DNA of 64,000 bases, from contig JAQFVV010012402.1 of NCBI GenBank assembly GCA_028023455.1, positions 17,364,935-17,428,934 of the forward strand, written 5' to 3'. A program made the position numbers and the translations under genes. Each line of letters starts with the position of its first letter. Position 1 is the stretch's first letter. The notes beneath the pieces were generated by a model. It had not been told where the DNA came from. It made no database searches and saw only the letters and a list, made by a program, of their open reading frames with translations. Origin of the DNA: Epiperipatus broadwayi. Taxonomy: Eukaryota > Onychophora > Udeonychophora > Euonychophora > Peripatidae. Positions 1 through 11,332 of this stretch are shown in pieces.

Positions 1-405
1 ATTTTATCACATGCACTCCATTAATTATTAATCTTTATTATATCCTATGTATTTGTTATCTATTAAACTTAATGTCTTTTTTATTAACTATTTTTGTAGT
101 AATTATTCTTTTGCAATTTTTATTAATCTTCTTTATAATTTTGTTAAACTTATTTACTATAATATTATTATTTGTTTTATTCCTATATATCTATTTTCAC
201 CTTTCTTTTTTTCTCAACTTTTTTCATTTTTATTTATACACTTTTTTTTCAATATTCCTTTTAATTATATATACAGGGAAATGACTCTGTTTTAACTCAT
301 TGATTATTAAATCTTTTTGTTTAATATAGTCTTCTTTCCTTGAACAATACATTGCAGCTCTGTATATTCTTGAATATGTACAACTAATTTTATATTTCCT
401 ATCAA
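1..405 (-). mobile_element. Penelope-like element remnant, left copy (RT tail, GIY-YIG start)
   Basis: Read on the minus strand, positions 430 to 230 give an open frame that runs through a stretch with an arginine/tyrosine/cysteine cluster followed by a phenylalanine-proline motif (HFPVYIIKRNIEK). This resembles the segment that ends the reverse transcriptase of Penelope-like retroelements. Further along the minus strand, at positions 19 to 1, the sequence reads into a GVH-V-I-K start like that of the right-hand copy, where a GIY-YIG nuclease follows. The left copy therefore continues beyond the window. It is about 88-90 percent identical by eye to the inverted right copy. Family assignment is by motif order only. 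Confidence 0.6.
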
Positions 406-774
406 TACAGGGCTGTAATGCATTGTTCAAGAAAAGAAGACTATATTAAACAAAAAGATTTAATACTCAATGAGTTTAAACAGAATGGTTTCCCTGTACA
501 TATAGTTAAAAGGAATTTTGAAAAAATAGAATATAAGATAAATAAAAATGAAAAGAGTGAAGGAAAAAGAAAGGTAAAAATAGATATATAGGAATAAAAA
601 CAAATAATAATATTATAATGAATAAGTTTAATAAAATTATAAAGAAGATTAATAAAAAATTCAAAAGAATAATTACTATAAAAATAGTTAATTAAAAAAA
701 GAGAAAATATTAAATTTAATAAATAAGAAATATATAGGATAAAGAAATAATTAATGGAGTGTATGTGATAAAAT
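1..774. repeat. Large imperfect palindrome formed by two Penelope-like copies
   Basis: Positions 1-364 are the reverse complement of 406-774, with about one difference per ten bases, around a loop of about 41 bases (365-405). The left arm is cut by the window edge, so the true palindrome is longer. The two arms differ enough to be separate copies or an old inversion, not a recent copying artefact. Confidence 0.85.
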
Positions 775-975
775 GCAAACAATGTTTAGATAGTGGGATT
801 GATAACAAATATGTAGGGGAAATGAAAAATTCTATAAAAACAAGATGAAAACAACATTATATCAGATAATAAATCATTGATATATATATACATATGAAAG
901 AAACAGGACACAAATACAAACAGACAACATTAAAGAAAGGAAAATAAAAGAATCAATACTAATAAGAAAGTAATA
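406..975 (+). mobile_element. Penelope-like element remnant, right copy with GIY-YIG endonuclease
   Basis: Positions 418-591 read openly and include an NGFPVHIVKRNFEK motif like the end of a Penelope reverse transcriptase. After an AT-rich linker, positions 756-840 encode GVYVIKCKQC followed by YVGEMKNSIKTR. These are the GVY and YVG halves of a GIY-YIG nuclease, with the CxxC pair typical of Penelope-type endonucleases. The frame is then broken by a stop after the KTR residues and by a shift. Near 930-968 another frame gives a typical domain end (IKERKIKESILI). The piece is non-functional as it stands. It is cut by a solo LTR starting at 981. Confidence 0.65.
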
Positions 976-980
976 TATAT

Positions 981-3151
981 TATAACGATCCGGAAGAATA
1001 GGTGACTTAACGTATCTACACTACAGGGCACGACTAGGCATTTGAACCTAGAAAATTTATAAAGAAGGCAGATACGTAAGTTAAAAAAAAAAAATTATTT
1101 TATATATTTTGATTCCGGTCGTTAGCCCATTGTCACTAGCTCAGTGGAATAGCAGAGATTTAATTTTATAAATTCTTATCTAAGAATATTTTTACAAAAG
1201 AATAAAATAAGCCACTGCCAGTAATTATACACACAAACATTTATTTACGCACATATATAATATTTAAAATTATTTTAGTATCAGTTTTACATTTTAAAAT
1301 TTAACTTACATTTTAAACTTTGATTTTAGATTTTAATTTTTATTAGTTCGCACCGATGGGTTTATAAAAGCTTGTTTTATAATGTTGAGTATATATCGGT
1401 TACACAGATAACACGGTTAAAAACATTTCAAAATAAACATAAACGATCAAAATATAAAATCATTGGTGGAATTGCAGAGGGAAATTTATGAGAAACCCAG
1501 TGGCATTCATCATAAGATGCCGCATTGACACCAATAACTTAAAAGACATCCGAATAAATACGTTTTAGATACTCACCGTAAGGTATCATTATTTACCGAA
1601 TGTCTATATATTTTGATCAAATATGAAACCAAAACATAATTAACCGATAACGAATCCATGCAAACGTCTATACCCAACTTAAATTTAATGCATTTTTATT
1701 TAGAGTATCGAGTATGAATATACTACATAGATTTGCATTTGAAAAGAAAACATTCAATCCCTTATTTAACCTTAGGCCAAAAGTTCGCAGCTAAACCAAC
1801 GTTAATCCATCTGATATATCTATGTATTCAATATAACATGAATACGGCAGCACAAAATAGGTTAAGAGAAGAAATTGACTCTCGCCAGATAGGAATACTA
1901 CATCTATCTGACGATAAGAGCAATCAAAAAAAAAACTCCATAGGAAGGGACAGCGGTCCTTTTTGCCGGCTTATGATCCCATTCCATAGGCAAAACGATT
2001 GTGTGCGGCGTATACAGCGATTCTGCATGTAGCGAATCTCGTATTACATCTACTAGTTACATCAATATATCCAATCCATTGACCCAATTCAACTACGAAA
2101 CAAATAACTTAAGATTACCCTCCCCTAATATAACTTTACAAATCTATATAGCCATTCATGCCCGACTTAACTTTAACATTTATATAATTTAGTCTAACGA
2201 AAAACAAAAATCATAATAAAAACTTAAAAGAACAAAAAAAAAAATCAATGGAAATGATTTTAAAAAGAAATACATCAAATTAAATTATTCGTTAATAAAT
2301 TAAGTTGGTCGGATAGGATTCTATTTCTATAAATTAAATACTGGGAAAGTTTATATTTTAGAGTTTTTAGTGGTTTCAAATTAATATTCATTTAAGTTCT
2401 AACATGCTTACGGTTTTAGAAATGTTCATTAGTTATACTTCTTGCTGTTTTAGAAAAGTTCATCCTTTACAGTTGCTTGCCATTTGGAATCCAGCGTTAA
2501 ATTCCCCCGATGATCCTATGGTCCTCAATATAAGAAAAGCGATGTTTCATTTTCCTTTTTTTTATAACAACTGAAGGAATTGAAAGTGCGTCTTTCAATC
2601 CCTTCACCTCCGACTTAACACATCTCCGTCTTCTCTTAAATTTTCTTTACTCAACTAAAAATTTATTTCCAACTTTTTCTTTTATATGTAACTTTCGGAT
2701 CCAATGGCCGTTACGTCATCAATGATGATGATCCTTCCGTTGAGGTCCAATTTCCCGATGGATTTCTCTCATTTGCTATTAGTTTCTATTGTTTTCTTAT
2801 CTGACCGTTGCTTATACATTTAAATGCCCAAGGGCTAGTTCACTTGGACTAATTAAAATAATCATTTCCATTTTTCAATAACATTAATTAATTTGTTTTG
2901 TACAAACTTAGATATATTTTTATCTTTAAATCTTTACTGAAAATTTAGTTTTAAAATACTTTTTCTTTAATAAAGTTTTATTTTAATAATTTTTTTTCAT
3001 CTGTGCGATTTTATATATATACGAGTTTATGATGATTTTTTTAATTTCCAATTTTTAATTCTTAAAATAGAAGTTTTTATTGGCAAACTTTTATTTTTTT
3101 CATGTTTACTAATAATAAAAAAATAATGTAATGGTGTATGTGCCCGTTACA
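981..3151. mobile_element. Solo LTR (TGTAACGG family), older copy
   Basis: This block matches 35904-37929 in order along its length, including shared segments near the left end (ACCTAGAAAA, GGCAGATACGTAAGTTAA), an AGCAGAGATTT block, and the same end, CCGTTACA. It begins TATAACGATC, a decayed form of TGTAACGATC, and ends CCCGTTACA. The 4 bases before it (977-980, ATAT) and after it (3152-3155, ATAT) are identical, as expected for a target-site duplication. No coding region is left, so it is a solo LTR. Short open frames inside are not credible genes. Confidence 0.7.
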
Positions 3152-3184
3152 ATATATAAAACAATACAAATGTGTGTTAAAGAT

Positions 3185-3427
3185 ACTAATGTAAAATTTA
3201 AATCTGTTAGAATAAACCATACTCACATTGATTACAAATTATAACTCAGAAAACAATTTATAGTCCTTGATAATGAAGGGTAAGCCTTCGAAAATGTTCG
3301 GAGATGTAATAATTTGTTGATATTTATCTCTAGATATTGTTCTTATATCATACTTTGTTTTCTGAGTTATAATTTGTAATCAATGTGTGTATGGTTTATT
3401 CTAACAGATTTAAATTTTACACTAATA
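3185..3427. repeat. Foldback element with arms of about 70 bp
   Basis: Positions 3185-3255 and 3356-3427 are almost perfect reverse complements (for example GATTACAAATTATAACTCAG against CTGAGTTATAATTTGTAATC). They enclose about 100 bases that contain a smaller hairpin near GTAAGCCTTCGAAAATG. No protein is encoded. It could be a short non-autonomous DNA transposon with long terminal inverted repeats. Confidence 0.8.
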
Positions 3428-3659
3428 AGAAAGATAAAACCAAAATATAATTGGGATTTGGGATTAGGATGGGATTAGTATAGATATAGTTCTTAAATGG
3501 GATATGTAGAGGTAAATATATAAAGAGAAACTTATTATATAAATGAAATATGGGTTGTTAAAAATGCTTAAGTTATATAAGAGTATAAACGTAAGTATGT
3601 TTATAGATATTATATAATAAATAAAAAAAATAAATATAAATAACATTTTAGTGCATATA

Positions 3660-4515
3660 GATATTTAGTTTAAATAATATGTAAGAGAAGGAGCTAAGGT
3701 ACAACATTTTTTAAAATGAAAATGTTCGGTAGATTGCTGTTTATGAGTAATAAAAGAATAGCCAAAATAGTATTTAATTGGGTTATGAGTAAAGGGCAGG
3801 CAACAAGATGGGTGAGAAAGGTAATGCGCTATGCAGAAATTTTGGATAAAGAATTTATATCAGTATACTTGTACAAAAGGTGGGATGATTGTGTTAAGAG
3901 GATTGTTGAGTGTTATAGTGGTAAGAAATGGGATAAAAAATAGATGCATTAATAAAGAATAGGGAGTTGGAGAGATGGAGAACTAGTATGGAGAATAAAA
4001 AGTTTAAATACATATAGAAGTAAATGGAACATTAGCTATGAGTTAATTTATGATAATAGCAAGGAAAGTAGTTTATTGTTTAAGGCTCAAACAGGATCTT
4101 TAGCAACAAGGGAATATATACGTAAATGGAAAAATAAGGGTGATTTAGTCTGCAAGTTGTGTAAGGAAGCCATAGAAAGTATTAGTCATCTGTTAATTCA
4201 ATGTAAATGCTTGAAAGCAAAAAGGCTACAAATAATGAAATTATGGAAGAATAAATATGAACAAAATGATTATATAGAAAGTGGGTTATTGTTTTTTATG
4301 CTGGCTTTGGGAAAAAGATGAGGGATTTAGATATGAAGGCAATGGAGTTGACAAAGATTATGTTGTTGAAATGGGATGGAGCAGATTATGGGAAAACTTA
4401 GGGTGTGGAATAGAAATGAAAGGTAAAGTGGCTAACAGGTTTCTCTGGGCATAGTTGCTGAGAGATTCCTGACTCCGTATAAGGAGAAGTCACAGTGCAT
4501 CCTATCATATCACAT
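3660..4515 (+). pseudogene. LINE ORF2 3' fragment with zinc-binding C-terminus, copy 1
   Basis: A broken reading frame encodes the C-terminal part of a non-LTR retrotransposon polymerase. It starts with a basic helix-rich stretch (3716-3943) with motifs like GRLL, NKRIAKIVFNW and TRWVRKV. After stops and shifts, 4076-4321 reads LATREYIRKWKNKGDLVCKL, then CKEA, and then HLLIQC. The C-x2-C and H-x4-C spacing is the zinc-binding end found in several LINE clades. The 3' tail (about 4420-4505, GGAGAAGTCACAGTGC) is shared with two further copies in the window. Two internal stops make it dead. I do not assign a clade. Confidence 0.75.
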
Positions 4516-5579
4516 GAAAAACAGAAAACGTTTTTTTAAAAAGGTTAAAGTAAATTGGGTGAGTTTAAAAGGTTACAATTTTTATAGGTTTTAGATATTA
4601 AAAAAATAATAAATAATAAAATATTAGTTTTAACAGAAGAAAGAGTAACAAAATAATAGATATTATATGATTTAAAAATTAAAAAGAATATTAATAAAGG
4701 AATTATTGTTGTAATGACAACTATATGAATATAAAATTAAATATTTTATTGAGGTGGAGATAATAAAAATAAGATTTAAGTTTATAAGGAATAGAAGTAC
4801 ACCTGGGTCTCGTTTTATGCAGTAGATGGGTTCCTCAGAAAACGCACACAAAAAAATCACACAAAAATAGACTTGACTTATCTTGAAAAATGGTGGATAC
4901 TTACTGCAATTTTCAAAAATTGCACAAAAGCAAAGCAACAATGTAAAATTACTTTAAAATTCACATAAAAAAAAAATAAGGAAATAAAATATGACTAATA
5001 AAAAATTTCAAATTTGAAAAAAAAAGATCAAGACAAACTTTTTTTACGTTTTTTATTACCTGCAGTATTTAATTTTATTTAAAACAATATATTTTTATGC
5101 ATAATTTACAGTAATTTACATTTTTTCATACATGTACAGCATTTTAATGATTATCGCTATTTGACGATATGAAAATGTTTTCCAATCGCTGTTGATCCTC
5201 CCCATTCCGCTAAACAATCTAAAATTGAAATTTTTGTTTCCAAAGAAATTCATTTTCTTGGGTGTTTTTTCCTCTCCATTAGGGTAAACTAAAAGTTTAA
5301 AATAAAAATAAGAACTTAGGCTTATGATAATAAAAAGACACTTACATACTCTTTTTTTAAAAAGCAAAAATAGAATGTGATTTAAAATGCAAAACAACAA
5401 CATGCATCGTATAGGCATCTATAATGCTTGAACAGATTTACATTATAATCTTGTAAAATTTAATGTGTGTATATAAAATGGGGAAATCCTGATTTTAAGT
5501 GAATTATGAACTTCTTTATTACATGAAACCTATTACAGTACTATTATAAAGCGCTGAAATTATTAGATGGAAGTCAAAC
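4516..5579. other. AT-rich non-coding DNA, nothing firm
   Basis: No gene is supported. A minus-strand open frame at 5116-5418 has an unusual hydrophobic start and no recognisable domain. A block at 4798-4850 (CACCTGGGTCTCGTTTTATG) is more GC-rich than its surroundings and may be a transposon piece, but I found no partner for it here. Confidence 0.5.
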
Positions 5580-5660
5580 TCTGATAATGTGCTATTACTT
5601 TAAATATGATGTGTGAGTGCACAAAATTTATAATATTTAAAGTAATAGTGCATTATCGGA
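5580..5660. repeat. Hairpin with 28-bp arms at a LINE 5' truncation
   Basis: Positions 5580-5607 (ending TTACTTTAAATAT) pair with 5633-5660 (starting ATATTTAAAGTAA), with 1-2 mismatches around a 25-base loop. The right arm ends directly before the point where similarity to LINE copy 1 begins (about 5662). Confidence 0.75.
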
Positions 5661-5661
5661 G

Positions 5662-6095
5662 CTCAACTTCTGTAGCAACAAGAGAATTTACATGTAAATG
5701 GAAAAATATGGGTGATTTAGTCTGTAAATTATGTAAGGAAGGAATAGAAAATATTATGCATCTGTTAATTGAATGTAAATGTTTGAAAGCAGAAAGAGTA
5801 CAAATAATGAAGTTATGGAAGAATAAATATGAATAAAGTGATTATACAGAAAATGGGCTATTGGTTTTTATGCTGAGTTTTGGAAAAGATAAGGAGATTT
5901 AGATATAAAGGCCATAGAGTTGACAAAGATTATGTTATGGACGTGGGAAGGAGCAGAATATGGGAAAACTTAGAATGAGAATGGAAAGGGAAGGTAAAGT
6001 GGCTAACAGATTTCTCTGGGCATAGTTGCTGAAAGATTCCTGACTCTGTTTAAGGAGAAGTCACAATGCTTCACATTACATCATCACATTTTTAT
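5662..6095 (+). pseudogene. LINE 3' fragment, copy 2
   Basis: This is the same zinc-binding C-terminus and 3' tail as at 3660-4515. Positions 5662-5836 encode VATREFTCKWKNMGDLVCKL, a CKEG, and then HLLIECKCLKAERVQIMKLW, ending at a stop after NKYE. The tail at 5995-6070 repeats the GTGGCTAACAG ... CTGGGCATAGTTGCTGA ... AAGGAGAAGTCACA signature of copy 1. It is 5' truncated, as LINE insertions often are, and it has premature stops. Confidence 0.75.
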
Positions 6096-6898
6096 AGTTA
6101 ACCAAGGCATATTGAAAAGGGCAAAAATTTAAAAATTGCCGAAAAGAGCTTTTACATGTTATGATTATATCATTATATTACAGCCATTGAAATATATTAT
6201 TTTGTTGTTATATAAAGATATTTTGTTCTTGAATATATATATATAGTTAGGAATACACATGTATAATTTATATTTATATTCTGTTTGTATTATATATTTT
6301 ATTTTATATTAACTGGAATTTTATTTGGGTTTAATTATATTTATTTCAGTTTTATTAAGTTTTGTTATATATTTTATATTGTTTTTAGTTTTTTATTGTT
6401 TACATTTTTTATGGTATTATTTATATAGTTATGGATTTTATTTTATTTTGTTCATTATATCATAGCTCTGAAGAAGACTGCAGGACAGTTGAAATGTAGG
6501 TGTATGTACAATAAAAGGTTTTTGCTAAAAAGTGTTCAAAGTGATTTGGATAAATTGGATTTATTATTGATATCCAAATATCTTCTCAAAGTTGTGCCAG
6601 ATTATATTGACATATTAATATGTTTTGCTTTTTTTGAAAAATATATATATTATAATTTTTTGTTATGAATATATGTAATATAGATTATGAAGATTAATGA
6701 ACTATGAAGATAATGCTGTGAAAAGAACTTGATTCTCAACTGTATATTAGATGTGTAAAAGCAAAAACTTTTATTCTTTCAATAAGGAAGTCAGCATATT
6801 TCTCTAGTTATATTTAATTATCTTCATAGTTCAATAACCTTCTCAGTCTGTATTATATATGTGTGTTGCATATGAATAGCATTATAATTTTTTTGTAG
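6096..6898. other. Intronic DNA upstream of the first visible HEATR5B exon
   Basis: This is part of a HEATR5B intron that must start before or outside the window. It is AT-rich. The only structured piece I see is a hairpin motif near 6468-6500. The last bases (polypyrimidine, then TTTTTTGTAG) form the acceptor for the exon at 6899. Confidence 0.7.
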
Positions 6899-7177
6899 GC
6901 ATCTGTATGGAGGCTCTTTGCAGTCCAAGAGCTGAAGAACCTGTTGAATGTGTTACTCTTTGTCTTCAATCTTTATGTAAACTTTTGGATTCTCTTTGGG
7001 CTAGGAATCAGCTTGGTCATGATTCTGAGTTATCTGTTGAACTGTTGAATGTTTTACATAGACTTCTGCTGACAAGGGAACTACCTGTTGTTCAAGTACT
7101 TGTGATAGATGTAGTGAAACAAGTTATTAAGGCTGCACATGAAAACCTAGAGATACAAAAGAAGCAACTTCTCAAAG
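6899..7177 (+). CDS. HEATR5B: HEATR5B exon (first exon in window)
   Basis: The exon follows the acceptor TTTTTTGTAG and ends before the donor GTAATG. It enters in the middle of a codon (two bases, GC, complete it) and leaves in phase 1. It encodes about 92 residues of alternating amphipathic helices (VTLCLQSLCKLLDSLW, VELLNVLHRLLL, VLVIDVVKQVIKAAHENL), as expected for HEAT repeats. The ATG at 6907 is an internal methionine, not the start. The order and spacing of the NVLHRLLLTRE segment fit HEATR5B. Its upstream partner exon is not in the window, so the intron before it spans at least 6.9 kb. Confidence 0.93.
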
Positions 7178-8099
7178 GTAATGATAATTAGATTACTTAA
7201 GAAAGTCTTCTGATAATATGTATTTTTTTAAAAAAATTTTAAATATCATATATATATATATAGCTATAATAATAAATAGAAACTTTTCTCTTGTAATCAT
7301 TATGTAATTTTATTACAGTTGTAAACTGTAGCAATAAAAAGTAGATAAGACATCTTTTAAATGACCTACTGCAGTGCAAAAGCTTCTACATTTAGAACAG
7401 GAATGGGAAGTGGTGTCAATTTGAATGGTTTTAAAGCCTTATTTTATTTTTTAGCTAAGATTAGTTAGATATCTATTTACTGATCAATGTTAGTTAGTTT
7501 TGTCAGTTACTTGTGGACTAGTTACTTGTAAGAAAAATTCTAAGCCTGATTGGAACCTGAAAGTTTTTTTAAGTTTTCCAGTTCTGATTAGAATCCAAAT
7601 CAATAACATGGTGGGGTGGTTGTATTGATTACTAGATCATGAAACTTTAATAAAATTGTAATCATTGGTTCACAGATTTGAAAATCTGAAATAATTATCT
7701 TAAAAAAATTGCTGATTAAGTTACATAAAACAATCATTTATTATTTTTGAGATTAAGTAATGTTTGTGCACTATGACATCAAAGTATAAAAATTATTTTT
7801 AATTGATTAACTTGTATCTTTTCCTGCACCATTTTTTAAAAATCAGGAATTAAAACAAAAACTTTTGCTGACTAATCAATCACTTTTATAAGTATTAGAT
7901 AGAACATTTTTTTGTGTGTGGGATGTCATTGGATATATATATTTTAAAATATTTAGTCATTTAATATATATATATATGTTTAATTAAAATTATGAATAGT
8001 AAATTTATATTGGACTATTTCCATCATCTAATATTAAGTATTGGATGTCTTTAGAAAAATCAACTTTATTTAATTTTTCCAATTACATTCAACTATTAG
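7178..8099. other. HEATR5B intron, unassigned AT-rich part
   Basis: No exon or recognisable repeat was seen here beyond short AT runs. The intron continues to 10954 and also holds the SINE, the GIY-YIG remnant and an R1 copy described separately. Between 8890 and 10070 I see only low-complexity DNA and a weakly repeated block (9600-9680, similar to 10330-10410). Confidence 0.6.
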
Positions 8100-8104
8100 T
8101 AATA

Positions 8105-8275
8105 ACACACAGGTTAGTATATGCCTCATGTTTCAAGAGGTATTATTCTCCTCTCTTCAGATAATGCTGGCCTGATCAGTGATAGTACTAGCATGGGAAT
8201 CGAATCTGGACCTTTAGATTCTGAATATTGAATTTTGAAGTAACACTTTAACCAATTGAGCCATATTGCCAAAGG
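8105..8275 (-). mobile_element. tRNA-derived SINE, HEATR5B intron
   Basis: On the minus strand, 8263-8252 reads TGGCTCAATTGG, a good polymerase III A box. Positions 8212-8195 read GGTCCAGATTCGATTCCC, close to the B box GGTTCGANTCC. The spacing of about 40 bases is tRNA-like. The tRNA-like head is followed by an unrelated body (GCTAGTACTATCACTGATCA and on), as in SINEs. The head is not a functional tRNA, because I cannot fold a full cloverleaf with an acceptor stem. Confidence 0.6.
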
Positions 8276-8302
8276 CAACAGCCAGTAAAAAATTTATATA
8301 TT

Positions 8303-8888
8303 TATCTTCCTCCTGATTTCTCCACTTTTCCTAAGAGCAAAGTTGATTAGTGGTTTACATGCATTATGTATAATCACACTAGTTTGACTTCTGGGGTTAT
8401 TTACCATTGACATGTGAGCAGCTTCTTTGAATTTTTATTTTATTTTAGTTTTTCCTCTATCCAATATTTTTGTATTTTTCCAATTGAACATATGATATGT
8501 TCATTGACACATAAATGGTTTACTACCTTAGAACCTTAGACACATCTTTATCTTTGAGGTTCCTTCTGATTTCTCTGCTTTTCCTAAGAGCAGAAATGAT
8601 TGATCGTTTACATGCATTATGTATAGTAACACTAGTTGGACTTATGGAGTTATTTACCATTGTCATGTGAACAGCTTCTTTGAATTTTGTTTTAGCTTTT
8701 CTTCTATCTAACATTTTTGTATTTTCCCAATTGAACACATCTTCACTGGTACATAAATGGTTTACTACCTTAGACACATCTGTTTTCTCTCTTCTAATCA
8801 TCAATTTGTGCTCTGTCCAATATATAAATGTATCTAAAATACCATCATCATGAACATTCTGGAAAACATAGTAAAGTTTATTTTTCAT
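8303..8888 (-). pseudogene. GIY-YIG endonuclease C-terminal remnant with tandem duplication
   Basis: A 121-codon open frame (8888 to 8523, minus strand) reads KTDVSKVVNHLCTSEDVFNW, then ENTKMLDRR and FKEAVHM. This is the pattern of the C-terminal half of GIY-YIG nucleases in Penelope-type and similar retroelements: a histidine after SKVVN, a tryptophan, a basic turn, and EA(V/I)H. The nuclease's GIY part is absent. The segment is present twice in tandem, 8303-8530 and 8550-8772, at roughly 80 percent identity. Only the upstream (minus-strand) copy keeps an open frame. It is an intronic relic, not a HEATR5B exon. Confidence 0.6.
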
Positions 8889-10075
8889 TTTTATATAATA
8901 ATGGTGGTTTTATCAGTTATGATATTTTTCTACCATATTTTTTCCGAACAAATAGTCCAGCAGTTACTTATAAATTAATTATAATATTTATACAATATCT
9001 ATTTTTATTATTATTTGGTGCCATCAAGTTAACTTTTAATGATTAAATTAATAGAATTTCTCTAGAGTGATTTATTATCTTTTTAACGGGGAAGCCCTTT
9101 CATCCCAATAATCATCACCAACTTCTATAAGCATTATATGTTTTTATAATGAATGACATGGTCATGATGTGGACACAACAACAATTTTAACCTGATCATT
9201 TGTGCTTCAAGCAAAAATTCAAATCTGATCATACTAAGTATCCATTTGTTTTTGGTGTCCATGGAATTTTCAAGTCTAATTAGCATCATAACTCAAAAGT
9301 AGATCACAATTCAAAAGCATTAATATTTTCCTATACTTTTTCAATATTCAACTTTCATAGCCATAGGAAGTTGCAGGAAATTCCATATCTTAAAAAAATT
9401 ATTATTTCCTGTTTTAAAGGTATATAACAATCTTTTTCAGGTTTTTATTGCAAGTCTTGTCCAGTGTTAGTCTGTGGCAAATTTGTTGATTATTGGATTC
9501 TTTTTTATTGATAAATGATTTATTATGTATTATCTGTAGATTTAACTGAAAAAAAAATTGAATAATTTATTGACTGGAAGTTAAAAAAAAATTTGAGTAC
9601 CAGATGTAATAAATCTGGGCCACAATCCACATATCTTGATCTCCAGAAGATGCATTCTACACTGCACCAAACTACACAGGCCATTTTATAAATGATTACA
9701 CTGATTTTAATTGTTTTTTCTTGTTCCAAAAATGAATAATTATTCATGATTTGTACTGATTTTAATTTTTTTTCTTGTTCTTCCTAAAATGTGCATTTAT
9801 TCATTTTTAGATTTTGTTTAGCAGACACATACAATTATCCTCACGATACATATTTAAAATAAGAAAGTTTATCTTCCACATTTTAATCTTGAGGTACAAT
9901 TTTTTAATTTATATAATAGCTGTATACTATTGATGTCAATAAAAATATTAAAATTTTAAAGAGTTTGTCACAGAAAACTATTAATATGATAAGTAGATTA
10001 TCAAAGATTTGAAATATTAAAAAGGTCTTTAACTAGTAAATAATATATAATTAGAGGAAATTTGAACCAAACTTT

Positions 10076-10345
10076 CAAGCTCCCTTCATCCATTCCATCT
10101 CATATAATCGATACACATGACCACATACATGTGAAAAAAATTAATGATCTCCAATATATGTATTTCGTGCTGAACCAGCATTCATCAGTTAGTCTGAATT
10201 ATCATCTCTCTCTCTCACACACACACATATATATATAATCAGTACTTGGTTTATATTAAGATAGAAAATCTTCAAACTTTAATGCACAGTCTTCAGGCTT
10301 CTCTACTTTCCAACTCTTAAGTCATCCATATCATTGAACATCTGA
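10076..10345 (-). repeat. R1 interspersed repeat, copy a
   Basis: This copy aligns with the other R1 copies. On the minus strand it contains CTATCTTAATATAAAC, then a purine/pyrimidine microsatellite (10196-10235, runs of CT, CA and TA), then a CTGATGAATGCTGGTTCAGC block, and ends near GTTCAAAT. It lies in the intron after the first visible HEATR5B exon. Confidence 0.75.
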
Positions 10346-10954
10346 TGATATATCCAGGAACATTTAGTTCTCGTGTCTGCCATTCTCCAACTACACCAAA
10401 ATATACAGGACATTAATCTCTTCTTGATGAAATTCTTGCTTAAAATGTTATCATGTGTTTTGGTTTTATATATATATATACTGATTCCATTACATTTTGA
10501 GTAAAATTTTGACATTTCATGCTTTTTACTCAAAATATTTCTTCATTTTGTTCGAATGATTCTATAATATTTAAACTTTTTCATTGTCATTTATAAAATT
10601 TTCAGTTTTTTGGCTGATTTATTATTCTCATATTTAATAATGTATCCATTCTTATTCTTTATCCTGGGAAATAATAATTTACTGGAATATTTTTACTTTC
10701 CCTACTATTATCCTATTAATCTAATTCTTCTTCATTTTTATAAATTTATTTATTGTCTTTCAATTTCATAAGCCGAATTCTAATTTTCTCTCTTTTTATT
10801 TATTTTAATCTGACTTGTATTTTAGAAAGTTATTATGAGAAAAGTAAGTTGATCCATTTAAATATATGTAATATTGTTGTAATGAACTTTTGTTTTTTTA
10901 ATATTTTAAAATGAAAGAAAAATAGTAATGAAAGTTTTTTAAAAATGTATTTAG

Positions 10955-11230
10955 AACATGTTCCTGCAAATCAAGAACCTAAAGAAAGTGATCTTGCAGA
11001 TACAATTGTAGGAGAAGGAGGGGAAAGTGGGGAAATTATTCCTGGCAAATCAGTTGTTTTTGCTACTTTAGAAATTTGTCTGTGCGTTCTTATACGACAG
11101 TTGCCAGTATTGAATCCTGTTTTGCCAAGTCCAATTACCCAAAATAAATCAATACCTCCTGCAAATGAAACACTTCTCTCATCAGCAGTGGCTATCATGG
11201 CTGATCTTCCTTCACTATGTTCACCTGCAG
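10955..11230 (+). CDS. HEATR5B: HEATR5B exon with acidic linker and GKSVVFATLE helix
   Basis: The acceptor is ATGTATTTAG and the donor is GCAG followed by GTAATA. The first two bases complete a glutamate codon begun in the previous exon. The exon starts with an acidic, glycine-rich linker (about 35 residues) between HEAT repeats. It then reads PGKSVVFATLEICLCVLIRQ and a helix ending in AVAIMADLPSLCSP, the most recognisable HEATR5B segment in the window. An open frame starting at 10945 includes intronic bases upstream, so its ATG is not used. Entry and exit are both phase 1. Confidence 0.94.
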
Positions 11231-11332
11231 GTAATATTAATTTCATTTGATTTGGAGATTGGGCTGGAGATAATACTTATTAAATTTTAAATCGCTTATT
11301 TTTTTTATTCTTCCAATTTTTTTTTTTGATAG

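Noticed and set aside
47-295. Hydrophobic plus-strand open frames at the start of the window
   Set aside because: They are low-complexity T-rich translations of the palindrome arm. The meaningful frame is on the other strand.
5116-5418. 100-codon minus-strand frame
   Set aside because: It has no recognisable domain, an AT-driven hydrophobic half, and no splice or promoter support.
10971-11246. Minus-strand open frame opposite a HEATR5B exon
   Set aside because: It is a shadow of the coding exon, which has proper splice sites and family motifs on the plus strand.
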